64,000 nucleotides of DNA from Mitsuokella sp. oral taxon 131 str. W9106 (GCF_000469545.1 NZ_KI273065.1:124001-188000); one strand, 5' to 3'; counted from the first letter of the stretch, positions 53,845 to 62,513 are shown. Notes: generated from the sequence alone by a model not told the origin. Numbers and translations are program-made.

Positions 53845-53874
53845 GCACGCGCCTCCTTTTTACACATCGCGAGC

Positions 53875-54075
53875 TTATTCCTTCTTGGCGAGTGCGTCTT
53901 CAAAGGCATCCTGACAGGAATTGCCCTGATACGCCTTCAATATCTGCTCATAAGGCGTCGGTTCCAATCCCAGCGCAGCGAACTTGTCGTGCATGGCGAC
54001 GACTCGTTTCGCTGCATGATCCTTGATTCCAAGCTCTGCCGCCTTTGCCATAAATTCTGCCGTTGTCATGCCCAT
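53875..54075 (-). CDS. Small protein of unknown function
   Basis: 66 residues starting MGMTTAEFMAKAAELGI; mostly helical by composition, acidic, no membrane segment. VVAMHDKFAALGLEPTPYEQ suggests a short helical domain. I do not recognise the family. ATG 54075 chosen because AAGGA is 5 bases upstream; 54099 is an alternative. Located 30 bases upstream of the helicase gene, in the same direction, so probably co-transcribed. Confidence 0.7.
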   Translation of the reverse strand: MGMTTAEFMAKAAELGIKDHAAKRVVAMHDKFAALGLEPTPYEQILKAYQGNSCQDAFEDALAKKE

Positions 54076-54216
54076 CGAAATCCTTCTTTCTTTATCCATA
54101 AGACAATATGCCTAAATTCGCCGCCGCTCGCCTGGATTCCTTCCGCCCTTCTTTTTTCCCGGTGATTACGCTATAATACGAGAGGACATAGCGCTTGAAA
54201 GGATGTAACATATATC

Positions 54217-55005
54217 ATGCACCAGTACCTGTTTCATATCGGCAATTTCCCCATTCGTACCTACGGACTCGTGCTTTGCCTCTCCATCATTCTCGCGACA
54301 GGCGTCGGCTGCTTTCTCGCAAAGGCAGACCGAAAGGGATATGAAAAGCACCTTCCCGACCTCGGCATCTGCTGCGGCATTGCAGGACTCCTCGGCGCGC
54401 GTCTTTGGGACGTATTCTTCTTCGACTGGGAATACTACCATGACCATCTGACGGAACTATTGAACGTTTGGCAGGGCGGCATGGCGATACAGGGCGGCGT
54501 CGTTGCCGGCGTCCTCGCTGGCATTCTCTACTGCCGCAAGCACAAGCTCGACACCATCCACCTCATGGACGTACTCGCGCCGGCAATTGTGCTTGGCCAG
54601 TCGCTCGGCCGCTGCGCCAATCTTCTTAACGGCGACGCGTTCGGCGCGCCGACAGGCACAAGCTTCGGCATACTCTATCCGGCAACGACGCTCGCCCACC
54701 GCGTCTACGGCGAGCAGCCGCTTTGGCCTGCCGAGGTTTGGGAAGGGCAGCTCGACCTCGTCATATTCGCGCTTCTCCTGATGTTCCGCACGACAAGACA
54801 CGCAAAAGGACAGTGTTTTGCACTCTACGCCATGCTCTACAGCCTCGTTCGTTTCGGTCTCGAATTCCTGCGCGGCGATTATACGGAAAAAGTGCTCAGT
54901 CTCTTCACGAGCGCCCAAACGACAAGCCTGCTCGTCTTCATCGCAGCAGGCGCTTGCTTCATCATTCTCGGGGTCCGTTCCAAGAAAAAGCGTCCCGCTG
55001 CTTGA
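54217..55005 (+). CDS. lgt: Prolipoprotein diacylglyceryl transferase
   Basis: Transfers diacylglyceryl from phosphatidylglycerol to the cysteine of lipoprotein precursors in the membrane. 262 residues, about seven helices; MAIQGGVVAGVLAG and the signature GRCANLLNGDAFGAPT are intact, with the conserved R/E residues of FGLEFLRGDY near the end. TATAAT at 54172-54177 and GAAAGGATG upstream. Confidence 0.96.
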   Translation: MHQYLFHIGNFPIRTYGLVLCLSIILATGVGCFLAKADRKGYEKHLPDLGICCGIAGLLGARLWDVFFFDWEYYHDHLTELLNVWQGGMAIQGGVVAGVLAGILYCRKHKLDTIHLMDVLAPAIVLGQSLGRCANLLNGDAFGAPTGTSFGILYPATTLAHRVYGEQPLWPAEVWEGQLDLVIFALLLMFRTTRHAKGQCFALYAMLYSLVRFGLEFLRGDYTEKVLSLFTSAQTTSLLVFIAAGACFIILGVRSKKKRPAA

Positions 55006-55006
55006 T

Positions 55007-55036
55007 TTGACTCCATTGTATTTTATCCCTTATAAT
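55007..55036 (+). promoter_or_regulatory. Promoter of the SpeD-like gene
   Basis: TTGACT (55007-55012), 18-base spacer, TATAAT (55031-55036), about 32 bases before the ATG. Separates this gene from lgt. Confidence 0.7.
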
Positions 55037-55068
55037 GAAAATAAGAACTATTCAAAGGAGCATAGCGA

Positions 55069-55527
55069 ATGAAGATTCTAGCCCGCCATCTCACGGCTGA
55101 CCTTTTCAACTGCAAAAACAGCCGCCTGCAAGACCTCACGATGATCAAGGAATCCCTGCAGGAGATTCTGGGGAAGATTGAATCGACACTCATCACGAGT
55201 TCCGTCGAAAAAATCAGCGAGGATCATTACGCAGCCATGATTCTTTTTCGCGAAGGGCATATCACGATGCACGTATACACCGCGCTCAAATACGTCGCCA
55301 TGGATATATTCCTCTGCCAAAAGAACGCACAGCCCGACAATATTGCAAGCACGCTCCGCGAATTCTTCAAGCCAGACAAAATCAAAACGACACTTCTGAA
55401 GCGCGGCGATTTCGGATCCGCCAAGGACATACGGCCAAAGGTCAAAACACATGTTGCTCCGCTGCGCAAAATCCACAATACCGGAGCGAAAGTCATTCGT
55501 GCTCTCGCACGCAGGAATCGCTATTAA
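55069..55527 (+). CDS. SpeD-like protein lacking the pyruvoyl-forming serine
   Basis: 152 residues resembling class 1b S-adenosylmethionine decarboxylase (SpeD): ILARHLTADLFNC at the start, then FREGHITMHVYTALKYVAMDIFLC where active enzymes have SESH-x-x-IHTWPE...TCG (as remembered from Thermotoga SpeD). The catalytic His and Cys positions (TMH, FLC) are kept, but the Ser that self-cleaves to the pyruvoyl cofactor is Gly (codon GGG in GAA GGG CAT, about residue 63). The last ~45 residues are strongly basic and unlike normal SpeD. Without a pyruvoyl group decarboxylation is not expected. No speE follows; two tRNA genes do. Confidence 0.8.
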   Translation: MKILARHLTADLFNCKNSRLQDLTMIKESLQEILGKIESTLITSSVEKISEDHYAAMILFREGHITMHVYTALKYVAMDIFLCQKNAQPDNIASTLREFFKPDKIKTTLLKRGDFGSAKDIRPKVKTHVAPLRKIHNTGAKVIRALARRNRY

Positions 55528-55531
55528 TCGT

Positions 55532-55560
55532 TTGACATTCGGGGACGAAACTTGTATACT
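55532..55560 (+). promoter_or_regulatory. tRNA promoter
   Basis: TTGACA (55532-55537), 17-base spacer, TATACT (55555-55560), 12 bases before the mature tRNA-Pro. Confidence 0.85.
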
Positions 55561-55572
55561 ACTATGGTATGT

Positions 55573-55649
55573 CGGGATGTAGCGCAGTTTGGCAGCGCGC
55601 CTGCTTTGGGAGCAGGATGTCGCAGGTTCAAATCCTGTCATCCCGACCA
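55573..55649 (+). tRNA. tRNA-Pro (anticodon TGG)
   Basis: 77 bases with encoded CCA. Acceptor CGGGATG pairs with CATCCCG; anticodon loop CTTTGGGAG gives TGG; T-loop TTCAAAT. First of a two-tRNA transcript. Confidence 0.96.
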
Positions 55650-55653
55650 TTTT

Positions 55654-55730
<77 letters not shown>

Positions 55731-55744
55731 TGCAATCAAAAAGG

Positions 55745-55780
55745 GCCGTGGACAAAATGCCTTCGCGTTTTGTCCACGGC
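55745..55780. terminator. Bidirectional terminator between tRNAs and htpG
   Basis: Perfect 13-bp arms (55745-55757, 55768-55780) with a 10-base loop; followed by TCCTTTTTCT on the plus strand and CCTTTTT on the minus strand, so it can end both converging transcripts. Confidence 0.9.
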
Positions 55781-55795
55781 TCCTTTTTCTCTCCT

Positions 55796-57748
55796 TTACT
55801 TTGCCATAAGCTTTGCGAGTTTGTTCGCAAACTCGACGGGATTTTCGGGCAGGATCCCTTCGATGAGGAGTGCCTGCGTGTAGAGAAGGTCACAGTATTC
55901 CTTGAAGTCCGCCGAATCCTTGCCCGCCGCATGGAGTTCTTTGAGCTTCTCAAAGAGTGCATGGTGCGGATTGAGCTCAAGAATACGCTTCGCCTTGAAC
56001 ATCGGATTGTTCATGTCGGCGAAGGTCTGCTCCATCGAGAGCGACGGGCCGGCTTCATCCGCGACGAGGCAGACCGCGCTCGACTTCAAACGGGCGGAAA
56101 CCTTGACGTCGGCGACCTTGCCGCCGAGCGCTTCCTTGACGTCCTTGATGAAATCGTCATTTTCCTTCTGGATATGCTCCGCTTCCTTGCGCACTTCCTC
56201 GCTCTCTGCATCGTCGAGTCCGAGGTCGCCGCGGCTGATGGAATGGAATGGCTTGCCGTCATACTCGCGCAGCGTCTCAATCGCAAACTCGTCGACGGGA
56301 TCGAGCAGGTAGAGCACTTCGATGCCCTTGTCGCGCAGCGTCTCCATCTGTGGAAGCTGCTCGATCGTCTCCTTGTCGTGCGCCGTCGCATAATAGATCT
56401 TCTTCTGGCTCTCGGGCATTCGCTCTGTGTATTCCTTGAGCGACACGAGCTTTCCTTCCTTCGAGCTCGTGAAGAGAAGCAGGTCTTTGAGCTTGTCGAT
56501 CGTATCACCGCCAGAATACATGCTGTTGTAGACGCCGATCTTCAGTGACTTGCCGAACTCGTTCCAAAACTTCTCATAGTCCTCGCGGCTGTTCTTGAGC
56601 TTCTTTGCAAGGCTCTTTAGGATATTCTTTTCGAGCGCGCGGCCGATGGTCTTTAATTCGCGGCTCTGCTGCAAGAGCTCGCGCGAGATATTGAGTGAGA
56701 GATCCGGGGAATCGACGAGTCCTTTCATGAAGCGCAGGTAGTCCGGCAAAAGATCCTTGCACTTATCCATGATGAAGACGTGGCGGCTGTAGAGCTGCAG
56801 TCCCGGCTCGTAGTCCGTCTGGTAGAGGTTGAACGGCGCGTGCGCAGGGATGGCGAGCAGTGCCGTGTACTCGATCGTGCCCTCGACCTTCGTGTGAAAG
56901 ATTTCCATCGGGTTCTCCCACTCATGGAACTGGTGCTTGAAGAACTCGTTGTACTCGTCTTCCTTGATGTCGCTTTTGCTCCGCGTCCAAAGCGGCTGCA
57001 TCGAATTCAGCGTGCGAAGCTCCGTGCGCTTCACCTTTTCCGCACCTTCGATCTCTTTGCCGTCCGCGTCCTTCGGTGTCTCCTCGAACATAAAATTCAT
57101 CTTGATCGGATAGCGGACGTAGTCGCTGTACTTCTTGACGAGCCGCTCGACTGTGTAAGGATCCGTGTAGTCGTCCTCGCCTTCGCCCGCATAGTCTTTC
57201 GCGAGCGTCAGCGTAATCGACGTGCCGCGCTTCTCCTTCTCGCATTCCTCGATCGTGAACGAGCCGTCTGCCGTCGATTCCCACTTGTACGCTTGGCTTT
57301 CGCCCGCCTTGCGCGTCACGACCGTGACCTTCTCCGCAACCATGAATGCCGAATAGAAGCCGACGCCGAACTGACCGATCATGTCCTTGTCCGTGACGTC
57401 CTCATTCGACTCCTTCGCTTTCTTGAGCTCTTCGAGGAATGCCTTCGTGCCCGACTTTGCAATCGTGCCGATATTCTCGATGACTTCTTCGCGCGTCATG
57501 CCGATGCCGTTATCGGAAATCGTCAGCGTGCGGCTCTCCTTGTCCGGCACGAGGAAAATCTCGTAATTCTCGTCGCCTTCCAGAATGTCGCGATTCGTCA
57601 GTCCTTCGAAATGAAGCTTGTCGATCGCGTCCGACGCGTTCGAAATGAGCTCACGCAAAAAAATCTCGTGGTTCGTATAAATCGAATGGATCATCAGATC
57701 CAAAAGCTGGCGGGTCTCCGCTTGAAATTCATGTGTCTCTTTTGCCAT
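55796..57748 (-). CDS. htpG: Hsp90-family chaperone HtpG
   Basis: ATP-dependent chaperone. 650 residues: N-terminal GHKL ATPase with ELISNASDAIDKL, ISDNGIGMTREEV and GQFGVGFYSAFMVAEKV; middle domain with the catalytic-loop Arg region around LNISRELLQQSRELK; C-terminal dimerisation domain. Regulated by an intact CIRCE operator just upstream (57779-57805), meaning HrcA repression. Confidence 0.97.
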   Translation of the reverse strand: MAKETHEFQAETRQLLDLMIHSIYTNHEIFLRELISNASDAIDKLHFEGLTNRDILEGDENYEIFLVPDKESRTLTISDNGIGMTREEVIENIGTIAKSGTKAFLEELKKAKESNEDVTDKDMIGQFGVGFYSAFMVAEKVTVVTRKAGESQAYKWESTADGSFTIEECEKEKRGTSITLTLAKDYAGEGEDDYTDPYTVERLVKKYSDYVRYPIKMNFMFEETPKDADGKEIEGAEKVKRTELRTLNSMQPLWTRSKSDIKEDEYNEFFKHQFHEWENPMEIFHTKVEGTIEYTALLAIPAHAPFNLYQTDYEPGLQLYSRHVFIMDKCKDLLPDYLRFMKGLVDSPDLSLNISRELLQQSRELKTIGRALEKNILKSLAKKLKNSREDYEKFWNEFGKSLKIGVYNSMYSGGDTIDKLKDLLLFTSSKEGKLVSLKEYTERMPESQKKIYYATAHDKETIEQLPQMETLRDKGIEVLYLLDPVDEFAIETLREYDGKPFHSISRGDLGLDDAESEEVRKEAEHIQKENDDFIKDVKEALGGKVADVKVSARLKSSAVCLVADEAGPSLSMEQTFADMNNPMFKAKRILELNPHHALFEKLKELHAAGKDSADFKEYCDLLYTQALLIEGILPENPVEFANKLAKLMAK

Positions 57749-57778
57749 GTCTCGTCTGCCTTTCCTTCTTCCTATTTT

Positions 57779-57805
57779 TTAGCACTCCTTCACAAAGAGT
57801 GCTAA
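57779..57805 (-). promoter_or_regulatory. CIRCE operator (HrcA binding site)
   Basis: Exact TTAGCACTC-N9-GAGTGCTAA at 57779-57787 and 57797-57805, between the htpG promoter and its start codon. In many Firmicutes CIRCE controls groESL and dnaK; here it puts htpG in the same class of heat-shock control. Confidence 0.95.
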
Positions 57806-57817
57806 AATATATTATGT

Positions 57818-57846
57818 AATATACTACGAAAAGGGCAAAATGTCAA
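57818..57846 (-). promoter_or_regulatory. htpG promoter
   Basis: TTGACA (57846-57841), 17-base spacer, TATATT (57823-57818). The predicted transcription start falls at the edge of the CIRCE element. Confidence 0.85.
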
Positions 57847-57901
57847 ATTAAATTCACGCCCTTCGACAATTCTCTGATCGGTACGAGTTCGTGTCCAAAA
57901 A

Positions 57902-57997
57902 TTGCATCCCATGATTGAGCCGTGTTATAATGTGCACGGCAAACAGCAGAAGCATGACGTACAGGAAACGCCCTTCCGAGGCGGTTGGAGGGCGTTT
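57902..57997 (+). promoter_or_regulatory. Promoter and hairpin leader before the glycosylase-like gene
   Basis: TTGCAT (57902-57907), 18-base spacer, TATAAT (57926-57931) inside a small GCCGTG/CACGGC repeat. The following ~150-base leader holds a stem with perfect arms GAAACGCCCT (57964-57973) and AGGGCGTTTC (57988-57997). No T run follows the stem. May be a structured leader or a short independent RNA; no known class recognised. Confidence 0.55.
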
Positions 57998-58087
57998 CGA
58001 TTCCCATATTGCTGGCAGGGCTGAGCGCCTAAGTCTCTTGCCTTTGTCTCGCCATGCCATTTGAAACGATCATGGAAAACGAGAAAC

Positions 58088-58747
58088 ATGTTGAACAACA
58101 AAGCCAAAAAAAAGAAAACAAAGACGGACACACCGGAAATCGAACTTCGCCCCTTTCCGCCATTCCTGCCACCAAATGCGACCGTGCTGATGATGGGAAG
58201 CTTCCCCCCAATGAAAGAAAAACGCGCGATGGCGTTCCACTACCCGAACTTCCAGAACGATATGTGGCGGGTCTACGGGCTCGTGTTCTTCGGCGATGCA
58301 ACGCATTTCCAAGTGCCGGGAGAGAAGATGTTTGACGCAGCGCGCATCAAGGCGTTCCTCACGGAACGCGGCATCGGCTCATGCCCCGGCGTGCGCCGCG
58401 CCATCCGCACACACGGCAACGCATCCGACGCCTTTCTGCAGGTCGTGGAGACCGTGGAGCTGCCCGAAATCCTGCGTGAGATTCCGCAGTGCCGCCGCAT
58501 CTGCACGACAGGCGGCAAGGCAACTGAAATTCTCTTTGCGCTGCTCACGGCGGAGAAGAAGGGGAAGGACGTCAAGACGGGCGAGACCGTGCCCGCGCGC
58601 TGCGGGGATCGCACGCTCCTCGTCACGCGCCTGCCGTCCACCTCGCGCGCCTATCCGATGCCCCTTGCGAAAAAGGCAGAAGCCTATCGAACATTTTTTC
58701 GCGCGGCAGGATTCGCGGTAGCAGAAGAAGCAAGCCCCTCCATATAA
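58088..58747 (+). CDS. Uracil-DNA-glycosylase-superfamily protein
   Basis: 219 residues from ATG 58088 (an in-frame start at 58061 is possible). After a Lys-rich N-terminus, VLMMGSFPPMKEKRAMAFHYP resembles the first motif of the MUG/UDG-like fold, IGSCPGVRRAIR and ICTTGGKATEILFALL are inner strands, and RLPSTSRAYPMPL matches the second (P-S-x-S) motif. Probably removes a damaged or mismatched base; specificity cannot be read. Ribosome site is weak. Confidence 0.75.
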   Translation: MLNNKAKKKKTKTDTPEIELRPFPPFLPPNATVLMMGSFPPMKEKRAMAFHYPNFQNDMWRVYGLVFFGDATHFQVPGEKMFDAARIKAFLTERGIGSCPGVRRAIRTHGNASDAFLQVVETVELPEILREIPQCRRICTTGGKATEILFALLTAEKKGKDVKTGETVPARCGDRTLLVTRLPSTSRAYPMPLAKKAEAYRTFFRAAGFAVAEEASPSI

Positions 58748-58768
58748 ACCGCGCGAAACGCACAATAA

Positions 58769-58809
58769 AGCGCCTCTGCTGAGCATGCATGCCATGCCGC
58801 AGAAGCGTT
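58769..58809 (+). terminator. Hairpin between converging genes
   Basis: Arms AGCGCCTCTGC (58769-58779) and GCAGAAGCGTT (58799-58809), 9 of 11 matching, followed by TTCTTT on the plus strand. Confidence 0.6.
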
Positions 58810-58821
58810 TTCTTTGCCGTA

Positions 58822-59889
58822 TTAGACGCGCGGCAGGACCGCGCAGACGGCCGAGCCGACTTCCTGCGTGTTTGCCTTGCCGCCGAGGTCTGGCGTCAGC
58901 GTCTTCTTCTCCGTGAGCAGCGTCTCGATCGCCGCAATGACCTTCTTCGCCCAGGCCTCCTGCCCGAAGAATTCGAGCATCTGGCTTGCCGACCAGATCG
59001 CGGCCAAGGGATTGGCGAGTCCCTTTCCTGCAATGTCCGGCGCGCTGCCGTGGATCGGCTCGAACATCGAGGGGAACTTCTTTTCGGGGTTGAGGTTCGC
59101 CCCCGCTGCAAGCCCCATGCCGCCCGCGATCGCCGCGCCGAGATCGGTCAGGATATCACCGAATAGATTGCTCGTCACGACGACCTCAAAGCGTGCCGGG
59201 TCTTTCACGAAGAACATGCTCGCCGCATCGACGAGGAGCTTGTGCGTCTCGACCTCTGGATATTCGTGCCCCAGCTCCTCGAAGATCGCATCCCAGAATA
59301 CCATCGAATAGCCGAGCGCATTGCCCTTCGAGATGGAGGTCAGCGTCCTCCCCTCGCGTTTTGCAAGCTCATAGGCGTAGCGCATGACACGCTCGCAGCC
59401 CTTGCGCGAGAATACGCCCGTCTGCAGCGCAACCTCCTCCTTGGTGCCGGGAAACAGTCTTGCGCCGACATTGGCGTACTCGCCCTCGCTGTTCTCGCGG
59501 ACGACCACCATATCGATATCCCCGCGGCGCACGCCCGCGAGCGGGCACGGCGCGCCGGCGAGCAGCTTCACGGGACGCAAGTTGATGTACTCGTCAAAGC
59601 CGCGGCGAATCTTTAGCAGGAGGTCGCCCAGCGAGACGTGGTCCGGCACGCCGGGGTAGCCAACCGCGCCGAGGTAGATCGCATCGAACGCACGGAGCTT
59701 TTCGAGCGCGTCCGCCTCCATCATCTCCCCCGTCTTTAGGTAGTACTCACACCCCCATGGAAAATCCGTGAACACAAATCGAAAGCTGCCGTCGAGTGCG
59801 GCGACCTGCTCAAGCACCCTTTTCCCCTCGCCAATGACCTCCGGGCCAATGCCATCGCCTGCGATGACTGCAATGTTATACGTCTGCAT
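58822..59889 (-). CDS. D-malate/tartrate dehydrogenase-type decarboxylating dehydrogenase
   Basis: Beta-decarboxylating dehydrogenase of the isopropylmalate/isocitrate family. 355 residues; IAGDGIGPEVIGEGKRVL, VVRENSEGEYANVGARL, SNLFGDILTDLGAAIAGGMG and EPIHGSAPDIAGKGLANP are intact. The substrate loop VPDHVSLGDLLLKIRRGFDEY followed by INLRPVKL is closer to DmlA/TtuC (D-malate, tartrate) than to LeuB, as remembered, and no leuCD genes are nearby. ATG 59889 chosen: AGAGG is 7 bases upstream. Confidence 0.85.
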   Translation of the reverse strand: MQTYNIAVIAGDGIGPEVIGEGKRVLEQVAALDGSFRFVFTDFPWGCEYYLKTGEMMEADALEKLRAFDAIYLGAVGYPGVPDHVSLGDLLLKIRRGFDEYINLRPVKLLAGAPCPLAGVRRGDIDMVVVRENSEGEYANVGARLFPGTKEEVALQTGVFSRKGCERVMRYAYELAKREGRTLTSISKGNALGYSMVFWDAIFEELGHEYPEVETHKLLVDAASMFFVKDPARFEVVVTSNLFGDILTDLGAAIAGGMGLAAGANLNPEKKFPSMFEPIHGSAPDIAGKGLANPLAAIWSASQMLEFFGQEAWAKKVIAAIETLLTEKKTLTPDLGGKANTQEVGSAVCAVLPRV

Positions 59890-59955
59890 GAAAACGCCTC
59901 TTTCTCCTCTGCTGCAATTCTTTCGGCTAAGCCCCTTTTCCTGATTACACGTTCC

Positions 59956-59984
59956 ATTATGACACCACTTGCTTATTTCGTCAA
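59956..59984 (-). promoter_or_regulatory. Promoter of the D-malate dehydrogenase-type gene
   Basis: TTGACG (59984-59979), 17-base spacer, CATAAT (59961-59956), about 60 bases before the ATG. Confidence 0.65.
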
Positions 59985-60035
59985 AAAACAATCAAAAAAC
60001 AATATGGAAGGATCCAGGATAGATTCCGTGTTTCC

Positions 60036-60064
60036 TTGAAAAGGATCTGCTTTCTTCTTATAAT
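60036..60064 (+). promoter_or_regulatory. Promoter of the truncated restriction-methylase gene
   Basis: TTGAAA (60036-60041), 17-base spacer, TATAAT (60059-60064), followed by GGAGGGGG before the ATG at 60100. Confidence 0.75.
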
Positions 60065-60099
60065 GAATTTATTGAGATACGGAGGGGGCAATAACATAT

Positions 60100-61266
60100 A
60101 TGGCGAAGAAAGAAGCGAACACAGACCTTTGGGTGGCAAAGCAGCTTGAAGCGTGCAAGATTTCATTCGACGCACAGGGAAGCAATATCAAAGAGTTGAA
60201 CGAGGCTCTGAAAACGGCATCGAAACGTGGCACAGGCAACGCTGGTTATCCTGAGTACGTGGCTGTTGTCCGAGATTTCGTTCTCGTCATTGAGGACAAA
60301 GCGTCACTAGACAAGCAAATCCATCTGACCGACAGCGGCGTCATCGCCACGGACACGAAATCCATCACCGACTATGGTGTGAATAGCGCATACTTTTATG
60401 GCAAGCACATCGCGCAGAACAGCGCATTCAAAAAAGTATTCGCACTGGGTGTGTCCGGGGATGAAAAGCACCACGCCATCACGCCTCTATGGGTGGATGA
60501 CCGCGAAGGCTACAAACGCTTGCCGGACATAGAGTCTTTCGTATCATTCTCACCGAGCAACATTCAGGAGTATTACACACGCTATGTACTCGAAGAAGCA
60601 ACCGATATCGAAAAGACGACCGAGCAGATTCTAAAGGATGCCGCAACCCTGCATGAATACCTGCGCACATACGGCACGCTGAAAGATCAGGACAAGCCAC
60701 TTGTCGTGGCTGGCATTCTGCTCGCATTGGACGAAATCGACTACGGCGGATTCCGCATGGATTCCCTGACGGGCGACCAACTGCCCGGAAACCGAGACGG
60801 GGACAAGCTGATGAACGCCATCCGAACGAGGCTGACCCGCTCCAACGTCGGGCCTGATGCAAAGAAGGACAAACTATTGTCGGAGTTTTCCATCCTTCAG
60901 ACGAGCTTCCGGTTAAATGAAACCAACGATGTGCTTGGCAAGACCCCACTGAAGTATTACACGGAATTTCTTTACGAGCACGTATTCAAAAACATCAAAT
61001 ACCAAAAAACATCCGAGGACTTCATCGGACGTTTCTACGGCGAGTTCATGAGCTATTCCGGCGGCGATGGCCAGACACTCGGCATCATTCTGACACCCCG
61101 CCATATCACGGACTTGATGTGCGACCTTGTGGATGTGCAGGCAGACGACGTCGTGCTGGACAAAAGGATAGCTTATTTGATACAAGCAAACGGCAAAGAA
61201 AAATCCTCGAAAGCCCTTGATATAAGGGACTTCGAGGATTTGACTAATCTGAGGATTGCGGCTTAG
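60100..61266 (+). pseudogene. N-terminal part of a restriction endonuclease-methylase, truncated before the SAM motif
   Basis: The first ~100 residues include YPEYVAVVRDFVLVIEDKAS, a PD-(D/E)XK-type nuclease pattern; residues ~150-340 look like the helical HsdM-type N-terminal domain (QEYYTRYVLEEATDIE, FIGRFYGEFMSYSGGDGQ) and TPRHITDLMCDLVDVQADDVVLD, which in N6-adenine methylases leads into the SAM loop DP-x-x-GTG. Here VVLD is followed by an unrelated tail (KRIAYLIQANG...) and a stop after 388 residues. The methylase catalytic part and specificity region are gone; the break is at about 61162. GC differs on the two sides of the break. Confidence 0.8.
61201..61241. repeat. Hairpin at the methylase truncation point
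   Basis: Perfect arms AAATCCTCGAA (61201-61211) and TTCGAGGATTT (61231-61241), with an inner CCCTT/AAGGG pairing. Lies 40 bases inside the foreign side of the junction. Could be a terminator of a lost gene or part of an element end. The remaining 61267-61385 shows no gene. Confidence 0.55.
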
Positions 61267-61385
61267 AGGACGATTTGGAGAAGTACGGCAGAATTTTGCC
61301 GCTCAAAAACCAGCAGGGGTTGCATCGAAAATTGCCTGCCGTTTGTAGAGTATCGGATTTTGAAACCCCACCGTTTGCAGGGTTC

Positions 61386-62513
61386 TCAATTTCGATTATG
61401 GAAAAGTATTTTTTTTAATCCATCTGCGATTGCATCCACATCTTGCTCTGTATTATTTTTGCCAAGAGAAATACGCACCGTTCCCTTGGCAAGCGATTCC
61501 GGCAGATTAATTGCCTTCAATACATGAGATATTTCTTTGCTATGGCTATTACAAGCTGAGCCGGTAGCAATGCTAATTCCCATTAAGTCCAATCTATGAA
61601 GGATGGCTTCTCCGTCTCGCCCGTCAAACGAAAGGCTGATAAGTCCCGGAAGAGTATTTTCTCCTCCGTTGCGGACATATGATACATTAAAGTCACTCAA
61701 TTTTTCCAGAAGGTGCCGTTCTAATTTTCTCACATAATCACGGTTCGTTTTTAGATTTTCGATATTTGATTTGAGAGCAACCGCCATACCCACTATACCA
61801 GGAACATTTTCTGTTCCCGCCCGCAATCCACTTTCCTGTGAGCCACCATCCAAATAGGGAGATACATTTGTCCCCTTTCGAATATAAAGAAATCCTACTC
61901 CTTTAGGTCCGTTGAATTTGTGAGCCGAGGCTGAAAGCATATCGATGCCCATCTCATCGACATTGATATCAATATGCCCGATAGCTTGAACGGCATCGGT
62001 ATGAAAAACGGCATCATGTTCATGAGCAAGATTGGAAAGTTCTCGAATGGGCTGAATTGTGCCAAGTTCATTATTTGCCGACATGACTGTAACTAAGGAC
62101 ACCGTATCGGTTATATGACGTTTAAGAATTTCCGATGCAATAATTCCATCTTTATCCGGCGTCATATATACCACCGAGTAACCTCTGCCTTCCATCACCC
62201 TGCAGGAATTAAGGATAGCATGGTGTTCAATGGCAGACGTTATAACGGTTCTTTTTTTTTCGTCTGAACCTGCAATAATTTTGACAGCCCAATTATCGCT
62301 CTCAGTGCCGCCAGAAGTAAAATATATTTCCTCTGGACTGGCATGGATGCATTGAGCGATTATCTCACGAGCATCCTTCAAGGCTCTTTTGGGAACACGA
62401 GAAAAAGAATATATCCCGGATGCGTTACCATACTCTCCAAGCAGAAAAGGCTTCATGGCTTCGAAGGCATCTGTATCAAGTTTAGTTGTGGCAGCGTTAT
62501 CGGCATAAATCAT
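61386..62513 (-). CDS. Cysteine desulfurase (NifS/IscS/DndA type)
   Basis: PLP enzyme that removes sulfur from cysteine as a protein persulfide. 375 residues: MIYADNAATTKLD, FTSGGTESDNWAVK, HTDAVQAIGHI, the PLP lysine in SAHKFNGPKGVGFLYI, and the loop TGSACNSHS with the acceptor cysteine. Overlaps the BrxL-like stop by ATGA, so it belongs to that operon, not to iron-sulfur housekeeping. In DndA-type systems this enzyme feeds sulfur to DNA phosphorothioation. AT-rich compared with the chromosome to its left. Confidence 0.93.
   Translation of the reverse strand: MIYADNAATTKLDTDAFEAMKPFLLGEYGNASGIYSFSRVPKRALKDAREIIAQCIHASPEEIYFTSGGTESDNWAVKIIAGSDEKKRTVITSAIEHHAILNSCRVMEGRGYSVVYMTPDKDGIIASEILKRHITDTVSLVTVMSANNELGTIQPIRELSNLAHEHDAVFHTDAVQAIGHIDINVDEMGIDMLSASAHKFNGPKGVGFLYIRKGTNVSPYLDGGSQESGLRAGTENVPGIVGMAVALKSNIENLKTNRDYVRKLERHLLEKLSDFNVSYVRNGGENTLPGLISLSFDGRDGEAILHRLDLMGISIATGSACNSHSKEISHVLKAINLPESLAKGTVRISLGKNNTEQDVDAIADGLKKILFHNRN

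Noticed and set aside
59980-60010. Direct repeat CAAAAAACAAT x2 as a possible attachment site
   Set aside because: Short, AT-rich and overlapping the promoter of the dehydrogenase gene; no integrase nearby.
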